This document shows positions 24,006-32,951 of a DNA stretch of 64,000 nucleotides, in pieces. The number at the start of each line of letters is the position of its first letter. The first letter of the stretch is position 1. The notes below the pieces were generated by a model. It saw only the letters and a list, made by a program, of their open reading frames with translations. It did not search any database and was not told the DNA's origin. The stretch is from positions 1,054,001 to 1,118,000 of the forward strand of contig OZ252242.1 in assembly GCA_965249595.1 (NCBI GenBank). Reading direction: 5' to 3'. The translations under genes and the position numbers were made by a program. Source of the stretch: VXNJ01 sp965249595 (GTDB lineage Bacteria > Chloroflexota > UBA11872 > VXNJ01).

Positions 24006-25639
24006 GGGCGATGACAGGGAGCTGGGCCGCGGCGTGGCGGCGACTCGGCCTTTCGGCCTCGGGTTTGGCGATCGCGGCCATGTTGTTTGCACCGGCCAAC
24101 GTGAATGCCGGAGAACCGGCTTGTTTGAGCGCGCCCGACCTGGCAATTGCCAACGGCCGATTTTTTAGCCAGACCGGTTCGCAAAGCGGCCTCGGGTATT
24201 ACGTGTTTGATGATGGGGGCGCCAATTTTTGGACGGCCTTCCAATCCGCCGGTGGAGTCCCGGCGATCGGCTATCCGATAAGCAACCGCTATCACGATGG
24301 CGGATTTGTCTACCAAGCGTTTCAGAAGGCGATCCTGCAGTGGTCGCCGGAAGCGGAGAACTTCAACCACGTCAATACCGTCGATTGGCTTGGCCGAATC
24401 GCTGATGAGGATGAGTTATTTGGGCGGCGCCAAGTTCCCCGGGCCGTACCGCTATTGGCCGACTACGGTCTCGACCCGCGCAACCCAGATGACTATTCAC
24501 ACATCGTCCAAAATCACCTCCAGCTGCTGGCGATGGACCAGCAGATTCGCGATTTTTTCCTCGCCGAACCGCGTTGGCTCGAGCTCTACGGGCTGCCGAT
24601 CAGCTACCATGATTTCGGCTCGTTGCGGGTGATGCGCACCCAACGCCAACTTATCCAGGTCTGGAATGTAGCCGATATAGGCGGGCCAGTCGGTGTGGCG
24701 GTATTGGCCAACACCGGTGAAATGGCCAAGGAATATGGGCTTGTGCCCCCTTCGGCTTCGTTGCTAAACCCGCCGCCGGCAATAACCGGCGATCAAATAA
24801 TTGCCCAGGCCAATCCGGTGCGGGCCGGCTCCATTGCCCTGGCCACGGTGCATGGGACCGCGGCTCAGGTCGCCGCCGCCGACCAAACCTGGCGCTCCCA
24901 CTGCGTTGGCGTATTCCAGCGGTTGCTGGTCCCTGTGCCCCACGACGTTATTGCTGAGAAGGTCAAATTCGAACTGAACGCGCTTGGCCGCGGGCCAGCG
25001 CTCATCGGCGAACTGACAATTGACGTTGAGCCCCTCGAAATCACCGAAATTGACATTACTGGGCTTGGCCAATTCCTCGCCCCGTTGTTTGACGTAGAAC
25101 TGGAGACCATGGAGAACGAAATATTGCGATCCATCACCAGTCCGATAAATTCGAAGCGTCTCTGGGAGACGGTTTGGACGGCCCCGCTGGAGGGTGCTCT
25201 AACGTCATTTTTTGGCGACATTCGCCACACCCCATTGCGTGATGAACCCCTTCTACATGCGGGCACCGATATCGCAGTCCGGACCGGCGACCCGGTCGCA
25301 GCTTCCGCCTCGGGAGTGGTGGTCGGCACGCTGGAGCTTTCCATCTACGGCAATACCGTGGTGATCGATCACGGGTTCGGGGTCTACTCCATCTATGCCC
25401 ATCTGCAAGAGTTTTCGGTCGCCGCCGGCCAGGAAGTCAGTCAGGGTGACGTGATCGGGCTGGCCGGCAGCACCGGCCGGTCAACCGGCCCTCACCTGCA
25501 CTGGGAAGTTAGATACCAGGGACAGCCGGTAGACACTCGCCAGTGGACCGATATCGGGGTTGATGTGTACGGCGACGACCCTGGCAACCTCCCGCCAACT
25601 GACGAAGAAACCCCACCCCCCGTGACAGCTGTCGGATGA
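24002..25639 (+). CDS. Secreted M23 metallopeptidase with Chloroflexota-type N-terminal domain
   Basis: A signal peptide (about 1-36, ending VNAGE) precedes a region with FWTAFQSAGGVPAIGYPISN, a pattern common in secreted Chloroflexota proteins, and a second similar unit with LELYGLPIS. The C-terminal LytM/M23 domain has the zinc ligands in HAGTDIAV, IYAHLQEF and GPHLHWEV, so the peptidase site is complete. It should cut peptidoglycan peptides outside the membrane. A Pro/Thr-rich tail ends the protein. The GTG start overlaps the PASTA gene, and the end overlaps mutS2 by 4 bases. Confidence 0.9.
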   Translation: MRAMTGSWAAAWRRLGLSASGLAIAAMLFAPANVNAGEPACLSAPDLAIANGRFFSQTGSQSGLGYYVFDDGGANFWTAFQSAGGVPAIGYPISNRYHDGGFVYQAFQKAILQWSPEAENFNHVNTVDWLGRIADEDELFGRRQVPRAVPLLADYGLDPRNPDDYSHIVQNHLQLLAMDQQIRDFFLAEPRWLELYGLPISYHDFGSLRVMRTQRQLIQVWNVADIGGPVGVAVLANTGEMAKEYGLVPPSASLLNPPPAITGDQIIAQANPVRAGSIALATVHGTAAQVAAADQTWRSHCVGVFQRLLVPVPHDVIAEKVKFELNALGRGPALIGELTIDVEPLEITEIDITGLGQFLAPLFDVELETMENEILRSITSPINSKRLWETVWTAPLEGALTSFFGDIRHTPLRDEPLLHAGTDIAVRTGDPVAASASGVVVGTLELSIYGNTVVIDHGFGVYSIYAHLQEFSVAAGQEVSQGDVIGLAGSTGRSTGPHLHWEVRYQGQPVDTRQWTDIGVDVYGDDPGNLPPTDEETPPPVTAVG

Positions 25640-28005
25640 ACAGTTCAACTAAGTGGCTCGTCTCCGAGAGCGTCAAAGCCTTGGAGTTGCCAGCGGTGGT
25701 CGCCCAATTGCGCAGTCTGTGCGGCTTTTTTGGCTCGGCCCAATTGGTGGGCGAATTGCGGCCATCAACTGATCGTGAACGAGTCCATCGGTTGCAAGAT
25801 GAGACCGATGAAGCGGTGGCGGTGCTGGGCGAAATTGCCGGACTGAGCTGCCAAGGGATCGACGACATCGACCAAATCTTGGCCACTGCACGGGTCGGTT
25901 CGGTGCCCGAGGCGGCCGAATTCTTGCTGGTTCGCCAAACCGTTTTGGCGCTGCGTCGATTTTCCGCGGCGCTCACCAATGCCCAGACGGCCCCGGCCTT
26001 GTCCGCCCGCGCCCGCAAGTTGAATCCGCCGCCGGAATTGCCGGCGGTGATCTCCAAAACGATTGACGATGCCGGCATCGTGCGCGATTCGGCGTCGCCG
26101 GAACTGGCCCATCTGCGCCGCCAGTTGCGCCGTCGCCGATCCGGCCTGGAGAAGTCATTTTCCAAGTTGTGTGACAGTCTCGGCGCGGCTGGGCTATTGC
26201 GCGAGCCGATCTACACAATTCGTTCGGGGCGGTTTGTGGTACCGATCCGGCGCGAGGCCCAGGGGCAGGTAGAGGGCGTGGTGCACGATCTTTCCGCCAG
26301 CGGCGCCACGGCTTATGTCGAACCTCTCTCGGAGGTTGCCGCCAACAACGATTTGCGAACTCTGCGTGGCCTTGCAAGGTCTGAAGAGAGACGTGTCCTA
26401 GGACGATTGGCCGCACGGCTCGGTGAGCACGCCGACGCCCTGGCGGCGGCGTTGCGGTTGGCCGCCCAATTGGATTTGATCCTCGCCCGCGGGCGCTTGG
26501 CGATCGACCAAAAGGCGATTCGGCCGCGCTTGACGAGTGATTGCTCCTTCGAATTGGTGGCGGCCCGGCATCCTTTGCTGGGCGATTCGGCGGTGCCGAT
26601 CGACATCCATCTTGGTGGCGCGGCGGATTTTCGGGCCCTGTTAATTACCGGATCGAATGCCGGTGGCAAGACTGTCGCCCTCAAAACGGTGGGCCTACTG
26701 CATCTGATGGCCGCTTGCGGTTGCCACATTCCCGCCGCCAGCGGATCAACAACCGCGGTTTTCGATGCAGTATTGGCCGACATCGGTGACGCTCAGAGCA
26801 TCGCCCAGGACCTTTCGACTTTTAGCTCCCATATGGTTCGCTTAAAAGCGGCCCTGGATGCAGCCGGTAGCAATTCGCTTGTTCTGGCCGATGAAATCGG
26901 GGCCGGAACCGACCCTGCCGAAGGAGCCGCCCTGGCTGCGGCCATCATCGATGAGCTCATCGAGCGCGGGACGGCGGTCGTGGCCACAACCCACTTCGGG
27001 GACCTTAAGTACCATGCAATTTCCCACCCCCGGGCTCAAACCGCGAGCGTCGAATTTGACCTTGCAAGCCTCGCCCCGCTGTATCGACTCCAAATTGGCC
27101 TGGCCGGCGCTTCGCACGCCATCGAGATAGCGCGGCGAACCGGCCTACCGGAGCGGATTTGCGCCCGCGCCCGCGAGGGATTAACGCCCGAACGGCGGGA
27201 GATGGAATCATTGCTCGGTCAAGTCCGTGAGGAGCGATTGGCGGCTGGTAGTGAACTGTTAGAGGCTGTCGCTGACCGTCGCCGGGCGCGTGAGAATGTC
27301 GAAGCCGCGCGCCGTCAAAGCGCCGACCAGCGGTCCAAGTTTGAAGAAGAGTTGGCTCGCGCCCGCGCCCAATCGCGGCGCCTCATGCGGGAGATGGAAT
27401 CGCTCTCCAAGCGCATGGCACGCTCGGTTGCCAGGAGCGATGCCGGCGCCGGCCGGGCACTGGCCCAGGAAGCTCGAGCTTTGCAGCGAACCCATGATGA
27501 GATCTCGGCCCCGGCCAGCCCAACCACCCGGGCTGCCGAGCGCCTTCGACCTCCGCTGAGGCCTCTCAATCCCGGAGACCGGGTCCAACTCACCGGCCAA
27601 TCGCAACCGGGCCGGGTTACCGCCGTTCGGCGCGGTGGACGTGAATATGAGGTGGCCGTCGGCAATGTACGTCGCCTTGTAAGGGCCGATCAAGTCACCG
27701 GCGTAATCGGCGGTCCGAAAAATCCCCGGCCGCGCCGGCGACCGGCCAAAATGCCGGTCAACCCGGCCCCGCTGCGCGTGGACATGCACGGCGTCTATCC
27801 CCATGATGTGGAGTTTGAAGTCGACCGCCACATCGACAACGCGGTTGCGCAAAACCGTTCGACCATACATTTGGTCCACGGATTGGGTTCGGGCGCGCTG
27901 CGGGATGCGGTGCGCAATTACCTGCGCGGCCACCCGCTGGTGAAGCGGTTTTCAATGGGCCCGCCATCTGAAGGTGGCGACGGGTTGACTGTCGTTTCGC
28001 TCTAA
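25636..28005 (+). CDS. mutS2: Endonuclease MutS2
   Basis: The 789 residues have the MutS2 order: core/clamp region, ATPase with Walker A ITGSNAGGKTVAL, signature and Walker B around LVLADEIGAGTDPAEG, the HFGDLKYHA segment, a long charged coiled coil (about 520-640), a KOW-like part and a C-terminal Smr nuclease domain (VDMHGVYPHDVEFEVD to the end, with LVHGLGSGALR). MutS2 acts on branched DNA and, in some bacteria, on collided ribosomes. Its ATG overlaps the M23 gene. Confidence 0.93.
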   Translation: MNSSTKWLVSESVKALELPAVVAQLRSLCGFFGSAQLVGELRPSTDRERVHRLQDETDEAVAVLGEIAGLSCQGIDDIDQILATARVGSVPEAAEFLLVRQTVLALRRFSAALTNAQTAPALSARARKLNPPPELPAVISKTIDDAGIVRDSASPELAHLRRQLRRRRSGLEKSFSKLCDSLGAAGLLREPIYTIRSGRFVVPIRREAQGQVEGVVHDLSASGATAYVEPLSEVAANNDLRTLRGLARSEERRVLGRLAARLGEHADALAAALRLAAQLDLILARGRLAIDQKAIRPRLTSDCSFELVAARHPLLGDSAVPIDIHLGGAADFRALLITGSNAGGKTVALKTVGLLHLMAACGCHIPAASGSTTAVFDAVLADIGDAQSIAQDLSTFSSHMVRLKAALDAAGSNSLVLADEIGAGTDPAEGAALAAAIIDELIERGTAVVATTHFGDLKYHAISHPRAQTASVEFDLASLAPLYRLQIGLAGASHAIEIARRTGLPERICARAREGLTPERREMESLLGQVREERLAAGSELLEAVADRRRARENVEAARRQSADQRSKFEEELARARAQSRRLMREMESLSKRMARSVARSDAGAGRALAQEARALQRTHDEISAPASPTTRAAERLRPPLRPLNPGDRVQLTGQSQPGRVTAVRRGGREYEVAVGNVRRLVRADQVTGVIGGPKNPRPRRRPAKMPVNPAPLRVDMHGVYPHDVEFEVDRHIDNAVAQNRSTIHLVHGLGSGALRDAVRNYLRGHPLVKRFSMGPPSEGGDGLTVVSL

Positions 28006-28041
28006 ATATTCAAATGCCGGCGAACGCCCAGCAGTGGATAT

Positions 28042-28242
28042 TTATTGGCGCAATATTTGATAGTCGACATCACGCCGACGGGCCAGATTCGGCAGTCGGG
28101 CGATCAATTTGTGAAGCGGCAGGCGCGAAGCCAATAGGGTACCGATGCCGATCCCCATAAGAAAGGCCAACAGCACGCCTAACGCGGCGTATGTGTCGCT
28201 ACTGCCTTGCGCTGACTTATCGCTATTGGCCATATCAACCAA
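28042..28242 (-). CDS. Small single-pass membrane protein
   Basis: The 66 residues have one hydrophobic helix (YAALGVLLAFLMGIGIGTLLA) between a polar N-terminus and a basic C-terminal tail (ARLPNLARRRDVDY). ATG 28233 is an alternative start. I know no family for it. It is downstream of rsfS on the same strand. Confidence 0.5.
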   Translation of the reverse strand: MVDMANSDKSAQGSSDTYAALGVLLAFLMGIGIGTLLASRLPLHKLIARLPNLARRRDVDYQILRQ

Positions 28243-28304
28243 ATACCTGCGTAACCGGTTTACCTATTCACTTCAACGCTAACAAATCGCGTAAAGCCCG
28301 GCCG

Positions 28305-28739
28305 CTATACCACGTGGATCAGAGTGCGGGCATCCGACCAAAGTTCGTCGATTGCGTAATAGCTGCGTTGATCAGTTAGGAATACGTGAACGATCACGGC
28401 GCCAAAGTCAACCAGCATCCAGCCGTCGCCGGGTCGCCCCTCAACCCGGGCCCCGACGCCTTTTGGGGCCAGGTCGCTACAGGCATCAACAAGGCCGCTC
28501 AGGTGGAGACCGGTGTTGGCATTGCACAGCACAAAATAGTCGGCGATTGTGGAAACTGGCCCGATCTCGAGCAGGCGAATATCGCTGGCCGATCGTTCTG
28601 AAAGTTCCTCAACTATGCGGTGCGCCAATCCTCGGGCGGTTTCTGCTGTGATTTCGGTGGTTTGAGGCATTTTCGGAGTATTGACGTCCGTCGTCGGTCC
28701 GTCGCTGGCTGGAAACTGATTGTCCATTAGTTGGGCCAA
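28305..28739 (-). CDS. rsfS: Ribosomal silencing factor RsfS
   Basis: After a 30-residue variable lead the protein follows the RsfS fold: DIRLLEIGPVSTIADYFVLC, then GWMLVDFGAVIVHVF and the acidic end LWSDA. RsfS binds uL14 and blocks subunit joining in starved cells. TTG 28739 or the ATG four codons in (28727) may be the start. It follows nadD by 6 bases, a common bacterial order. Confidence 0.92.
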   Translation of the reverse strand: MAQLMDNQFPASDGPTTDVNTPKMPQTTEITAETARGLAHRIVEELSERSASDIRLLEIGPVSTIADYFVLCNANTGLHLSGLVDACSDLAPKGVGARVEGRPGDGWMLVDFGAVIVHVFLTDQRSYYAIDELWSDARTLIHVV

Positions 28740-28745
28740 CGGATA

Positions 28746-29366
28746 TCAAAGGCGATAGAGATCTACGGCTTCGATATAGCCTGCCACCGCCTCCGGCAGG
28801 AGATCTGAAACCGGCAGTGATCTGGCCAGGCGATTGCGCACCATGCTTGATGAGATCTCCGGCGTAGCAGCGGCGATCACTTGGCAACTGGCGCCGCGCG
28901 GTGTGTTGGCCTCGGCGGGGAAGCCGGGCCTTGTGTACGCCAAAATGCGGGCGCGCTCCAATATCCCGTCTATGTCGCGCCACTTGTGTAATTCGGTCAA
29001 CAGGTCGGTGCCGATGATTAGCGCCAATTGCCAACCGGGACAATCCGCTGCCAACTTGGCCAGCGTGTCGGCTGTATATGCGCGTCGCTGATTAACTTCG
29101 ATGGGGCTGACGCAGACGCGATCAATATCGGCGCATGCCAATTGGCACATGGCTAGGCGGTGCTTGGCGCTTGCCCGCGGTGGCTCGCGCAGCGGTGCCT
29201 GGCCAGCCGGCACCAAGAGCACCCGTGCGGCCAACCGTTGGGCGATGCAGGCCTGCGCCAACGCCAAATGACCGCGGTGGATCGGATCGAATGAACCACC
29301 CAAAATGCCCAGCACGGGACGGGAATCTTTGCGCTCCAATTTTTGCCTTTGTCGCCTGAGCCTCAA
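28746..29366 (-). CDS. nadD: Nicotinate-nucleotide adenylyltransferase
   Basis: This Rossmann-like nucleotidyltransferase shows GGSFDPIHRGHLAL near residues 24-37 and the C-terminal SSSMVRNRL matching the family's ISSTxIR motif. The reaction is NaMN + ATP to NaAD, the step before NAD synthetase, which is also in this window. The first 17 residues are basic and extra, so an internal start is possible. It diverges from rho. Confidence 0.91.
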   Translation of the reverse strand: MRLRRQRQKLERKDSRPVLGILGGSFDPIHRGHLALAQACIAQRLAARVLLVPAGQAPLREPPRASAKHRLAMCQLACADIDRVCVSPIEVNQRRAYTADTLAKLAADCPGWQLALIIGTDLLTELHKWRDIDGILERARILAYTRPGFPAEANTPRGASCQVIAAATPEISSSMVRNRLARSLPVSDLLPEAVAGYIEAVDLYRL

Positions 29367-29595
29367 TAAACGTGTATCATTCTCCGAATCGGGTGGCCGA
29401 AGCGCGTGCCCGATCTTTAAGCCGGGCCGGCGCCCGGACCTAGTCGATGACGACTTACCGCCTGCGTCGAGATTTCCGGATATTTATCTGGCGACACGGT
29501 CAGAGCATGCAAATTTTGCAGTTGGATTGCCCGACGCAGTGCCTACTGCCCTGCAAAACCTGCCCGTTGCGCCCATATCTCACGGAGAAACCCAA

Positions 29596-30972
29596 TTGAG
29601 CGGACGTCGTAGACCATATCGTGACCGCGGCCGTGGCGGCAACTGGGGCTCCGCCGTGCGGGATATCGACATCAATGGCGAGAACGGTTCGCTGGACGTC
29701 CTGGGGATGTTTTCGACCCGTGACTTTATGGCCCGTGACGTTGAGGAATTACAGGTCCTGGCCAAGCGATTGGACATCGATTACCTCGACGACCTGGAGA
29801 TCCCCGACAAGCGCGCATTGGTCGACGAAATAATCACCCGCAGTGACGAGACGTTAGCCAACAAAATCGAACACGGGGTGCTTGAACTCACCCATGAGGG
29901 ATTCGGCCTGTTGCGCGGCAATGGTCGCTGGCTGCCTGACCCTCAGGACATCTATGTCTCGCAGGCCCAGATTCGGCGCACTGGCATGCGGACCGGTGAT
30001 TTGGTTACCGGACAAGTTCGCCGACCCAAAGACAACGAGAAATACCGCGGCCTGTCCAGGGTTGTGGCGATTAATAACTCCGACCCGATGGCCGCCTCGC
30101 GACGACCGCGTTTTCGGAATATGGTGCCGATATTTCCCGATGTGCAGCTCAATCTCGAACACGAGCGGTCTGATTTAACCTGCCGCGTTATCGATTTGGT
30201 GGCACCGATTGGGCGCGGACAGCGCGGTCTGATCGTCTCTCCACCCAAGGCCGGAAAGACGGAGGTCCTCAAACGCATCGCCAAAGCGATCGCCACCAAT
30301 TACGACGATCTTCAAATCATCGTGGCCCTAATCGGCGAACGGCCCGAGGAAGTTACTGATTGGGAGCGCAGCGTCTCGGCCGAGGTGATCAGCTCGACCT
30401 TTGATGAGCATCCTGACAGCCACTGCCGGGTTGCCGAATTGACGATGCAGCGGGCGCGGCGATTGGTCGAAGACGGCGCCAACGTGGTGCTCATCCTCGA
30501 CTCGATTACCCGCTTGGCGCGGGCTTACAACCTGCAGGTTCCCTCATCCGGCAAGACGCTCTCAGGTGGAGTAGACCCAGCCGCCCTGGTGCCGCCGAAG
30601 ACGTTTTTTGGCTCTGGCCGCAACATTGAAAACGGCGGCTCGCTTACGGTATTGGCTTCCTGCCTTATCGATACCGGCTCGCGGATGGATGAAGTGATCT
30701 ACGAGGAATTTAAGGGAACCGGTAACTGGGAACTGATTCTCAACCGGCGTCTCGCCGAACGAGGCACTTTTCCGGCCGTCGATGTGCTTAAATCTGGTAC
30801 TCGCCGGATCGAGCTTCTTCTCGATGAAGAGCGAACCCGCATGAGCTGGCTGCTCCGCCGCATGCTCTCCGCGGTTGGCGACGAAGACGCAATCGAGTTG
30901 ATGCTCGACCAACTCAAAAAGACCCGTGACAACGCCGATTTCATGCGCATCGTATCGAAGCAATCACTGTGA
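29596..30972 (+). CDS. rho: Transcription termination factor Rho
   Basis: The hexameric RNA helicase is shown by the N-terminal Rho-N region (FMARDVEELQVLAKRLDI), the cold-shock-like RNA site (GFGLLRG...YVSQAQIRR), Walker A PPKAGKTEVL, GERPEEVTDWERSV, Walker B VLILDSITRLARAYN and the Q-loop SGKTLSGGVDP. I start at the TTG at 29596: GGAG lies 8 bases upstream and a sensible Rho N-terminus follows (458 residues). The same frame runs upstream to 29305 but looks non-coding. A 229-base leader separates it from nadD and contains a GC hairpin at 29422-29437. Confidence 0.93.
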   Translation: MSGRRRPYRDRGRGGNWGSAVRDIDINGENGSLDVLGMFSTRDFMARDVEELQVLAKRLDIDYLDDLEIPDKRALVDEIITRSDETLANKIEHGVLELTHEGFGLLRGNGRWLPDPQDIYVSQAQIRRTGMRTGDLVTGQVRRPKDNEKYRGLSRVVAINNSDPMAASRRPRFRNMVPIFPDVQLNLEHERSDLTCRVIDLVAPIGRGQRGLIVSPPKAGKTEVLKRIAKAIATNYDDLQIIVALIGERPEEVTDWERSVSAEVISSTFDEHPDSHCRVAELTMQRARRLVEDGANVVLILDSITRLARAYNLQVPSSGKTLSGGVDPAALVPPKTFFGSGRNIENGGSLTVLASCLIDTGSRMDEVIYEEFKGTGNWELILNRRLAERGTFPAVDVLKSGTRRIELLLDEERTRMSWLLRRMLSAVGDEDAIELMLDQLKKTRDNADFMRIVSKQSL

Positions 30973-31493
30973 AAGTAATCCTCTTAGCTGATGTTCCCAA
31001 GCTCGGCACCGTTGGCCAAATCGCCGAGGTGGCGGCTGGCTACGGACGCAACCACTTGATCCCGAAAAAATTGGCGCGACCGGCCACAAACGGGGTGCTG
31101 CGCGATCAGCACACGCAGTACCTGATCGAGTCGCGGCGCGCCCAGCAGGCGATGGTGGAAGCCCAGGCCATAGCCTCTCGATTGCAAGGGGCCACCGTAA
31201 TCATCCCGGCCCGGGTTGGTAGCGAGGGCCGGATCCACGGGCGGGTGACGAATCAGCAGGTCTCCGAAGCGCTGCTTGAACAGATCGGCCTGGAGGTCGA
31301 TCGCCACCGTATCACAATCCTTGATCCGATCCGATCGCTGGGCATTTACACCCTGCCGGTGCGGGTGGTGGCCGGATTAGAGGCGTCAATTACCGTCGAG
31401 GTGCTAGATCTTGACGAGTTGGCCGCCGAAGCTGAAGAAATGGCCCGCGAACAGTTACAGCAAAAACTGGCGGCCGAGACCGCTGCCAGCTGA
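30969..31493 (+). CDS. rplI: 50S ribosomal protein bL9
   Basis: The signature GYGRNHLIPKKLA and the N-terminal MKVILLADVPKLG identify bL9. The C-terminal domain is complete and is followed by an acidic, Ala/Glu-rich tail that brings the length to 174, slightly longer than usual (about 150). It overlaps the rho stop by 4 bases (GTGA) and precedes dnaB, the usual rplI-dnaB order. Confidence 0.94.
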   Translation: MKVILLADVPKLGTVGQIAEVAAGYGRNHLIPKKLARPATNGVLRDQHTQYLIESRRAQQAMVEAQAIASRLQGATVIIPARVGSEGRIHGRVTNQQVSEALLEQIGLEVDRHRITILDPIRSLGIYTLPVRVVAGLEASITVEVLDLDELAAEAEEMAREQLQQKLAAETAAS

Positions 31494-31565
31494 CACTGCC
31501 CTCGGCGGTGGAGAGATTTTCAGACTGCAAGGCCGGCGAGCTGGCTAGAACTAGCTAACAGATAA

Positions 31566-32903
31566 ATGACCGCCGCCGATATGCGGGTTCCACCGCACTC
31601 AGAGGATGCCGAAAGGTCGGTGCTGGGCTCCCTCTTGCTCGATGCCCAGGGAATGGTCAAGATCTCCGATTTCATTACGGAGAGTGATTTTTACCGGCAA
31701 CCGCACCGCTTAATTTTTCGCGCTTTTAGTGAATTGGCGTCCCGGCACCAACCCGCCGACCTGATCACGGTTGTCGATGAGCTGCAGCGCCAGGAAAATC
31801 TGGAAGGCGCCGGCGGAGAGGCTTACGTGAGCTTGCTAGCTCACGATGTGCCCACTTCGTTCAACGTCCGCTACTACGCCGAGATCGTCAAGCGCAATTC
31901 GATATTGCGGCAGGTGATCGACGGGGCGCAAACGTTGGCCGAAATGGCCTACGCGCCGCAAGCTGACGCCGATACCGTCGCCAGTCAGGCGCAGGAATTG
32001 TTATTCCAACTGGCGGCCAGTTCCGATTCCGGTCATTACCAGCACGTGCGCGAACTGCTAATACCCTACCTCGACGAATTGGTCCGGCGCCGTGACCAGG
32101 GCGAGGTGCTCAGCGGAATCCATACCGGCTTTGCTGGATTGGACGACCTGTTAGGTGGATTTCAGGCTTCAGATTTGATTACGGTGGCTGCCCGCACCGG
32201 AATCGGCAAGACTTCGTTCATGCTCAATTTGGCCTGGCGGGCGGCCGGTGTCCACCAGGTTCCAGTAGCCATGTTCACCCTTGAGGTGTCACCTAAGCAG
32301 CTGACCCAGCGCCTGCTGAGCATGCAGACTCGGATTGATTCCTCCAAACTGCGTGACGCCAAGCTGACCGACGCCGAGTTTGGACAGATCGGCGAAGAAG
32401 CCGGCAACTTGAGCGAATTCCCGATCTACCTTGACGACACTCCCGCGCTCACCGAATTGCAGTTGCGGTCCAAGGCCCGCAGGTTAAAGCTCGATCACCA
32501 TATCGGTTTGGTGATCGTTGACTACCTGCAGTTGATGCGCCCGCATCGCGATCATGAAAACCGGGTGCAACAGATATCGCAAATCACTCGTTCGCTCAAG
32601 CAATTGGCCCGCGAACTTGAAATACCGGTTATCGCCGGGGCCCAACTTTCACGGGCGATTGAAATGCGAAATCTACAGCGGCCACGCCTGTCGGACCTGC
32701 GTGAGAGCGGGTCGATCGAACAGGATTCCGACGTGGTGATATTTCTCTACCCGGAAGAAGGCGACCTGCCACACCGGGGCCCGGTGAATCTCACCATCGA
32801 AGTTGCCAAGCACCGCCACGGCCGGACCGGTACCGTCGAGGCGCTCTTCGTGCGGGAATTTGGTGACTTCATCAGCCGCGAGCGCGACGGCCTGGGTTAC
32901 TGA
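31566..32903 (+). CDS. dnaB: Replicative DNA helicase DnaB
   Basis: The 445 residues contain the N-terminal DnaB domain (AERSVLGSLLLD) and a RecA-like motor with Walker A ARTGIGKTS, LEVSPKQL, Walker B LVIVDYLQLM, and the final SRAIEMRNLQRPRLSDLRESGSIEQDSD block. It lacks any intein. The start is the ATG at 31566, 72 bases after rplI. Confidence 0.95.
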   Translation: MTAADMRVPPHSEDAERSVLGSLLLDAQGMVKISDFITESDFYRQPHRLIFRAFSELASRHQPADLITVVDELQRQENLEGAGGEAYVSLLAHDVPTSFNVRYYAEIVKRNSILRQVIDGAQTLAEMAYAPQADADTVASQAQELLFQLAASSDSGHYQHVRELLIPYLDELVRRRDQGEVLSGIHTGFAGLDDLLGGFQASDLITVAARTGIGKTSFMLNLAWRAAGVHQVPVAMFTLEVSPKQLTQRLLSMQTRIDSSKLRDAKLTDAEFGQIGEEAGNLSEFPIYLDDTPALTELQLRSKARRLKLDHHIGLVIVDYLQLMRPHRDHENRVQQISQITRSLKQLARELEIPVIAGAQLSRAIEMRNLQRPRLSDLRESGSIEQDSDVVIFLYPEEGDLPHRGPVNLTIEVAKHRHGRTGTVEALFVREFGDFISRERDGLGY

Positions 32904-32951
32904 TGAAGATCCGCTGCGCATCCGTTTTCGTACTCCGTTAGGGCTGCCGTA

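Noticed and set aside
29305..29595. Upstream extension of the rho frame
   Set aside because: It overlaps nadD, has poor composition, and a good ribosome site precedes the TTG at 29596.
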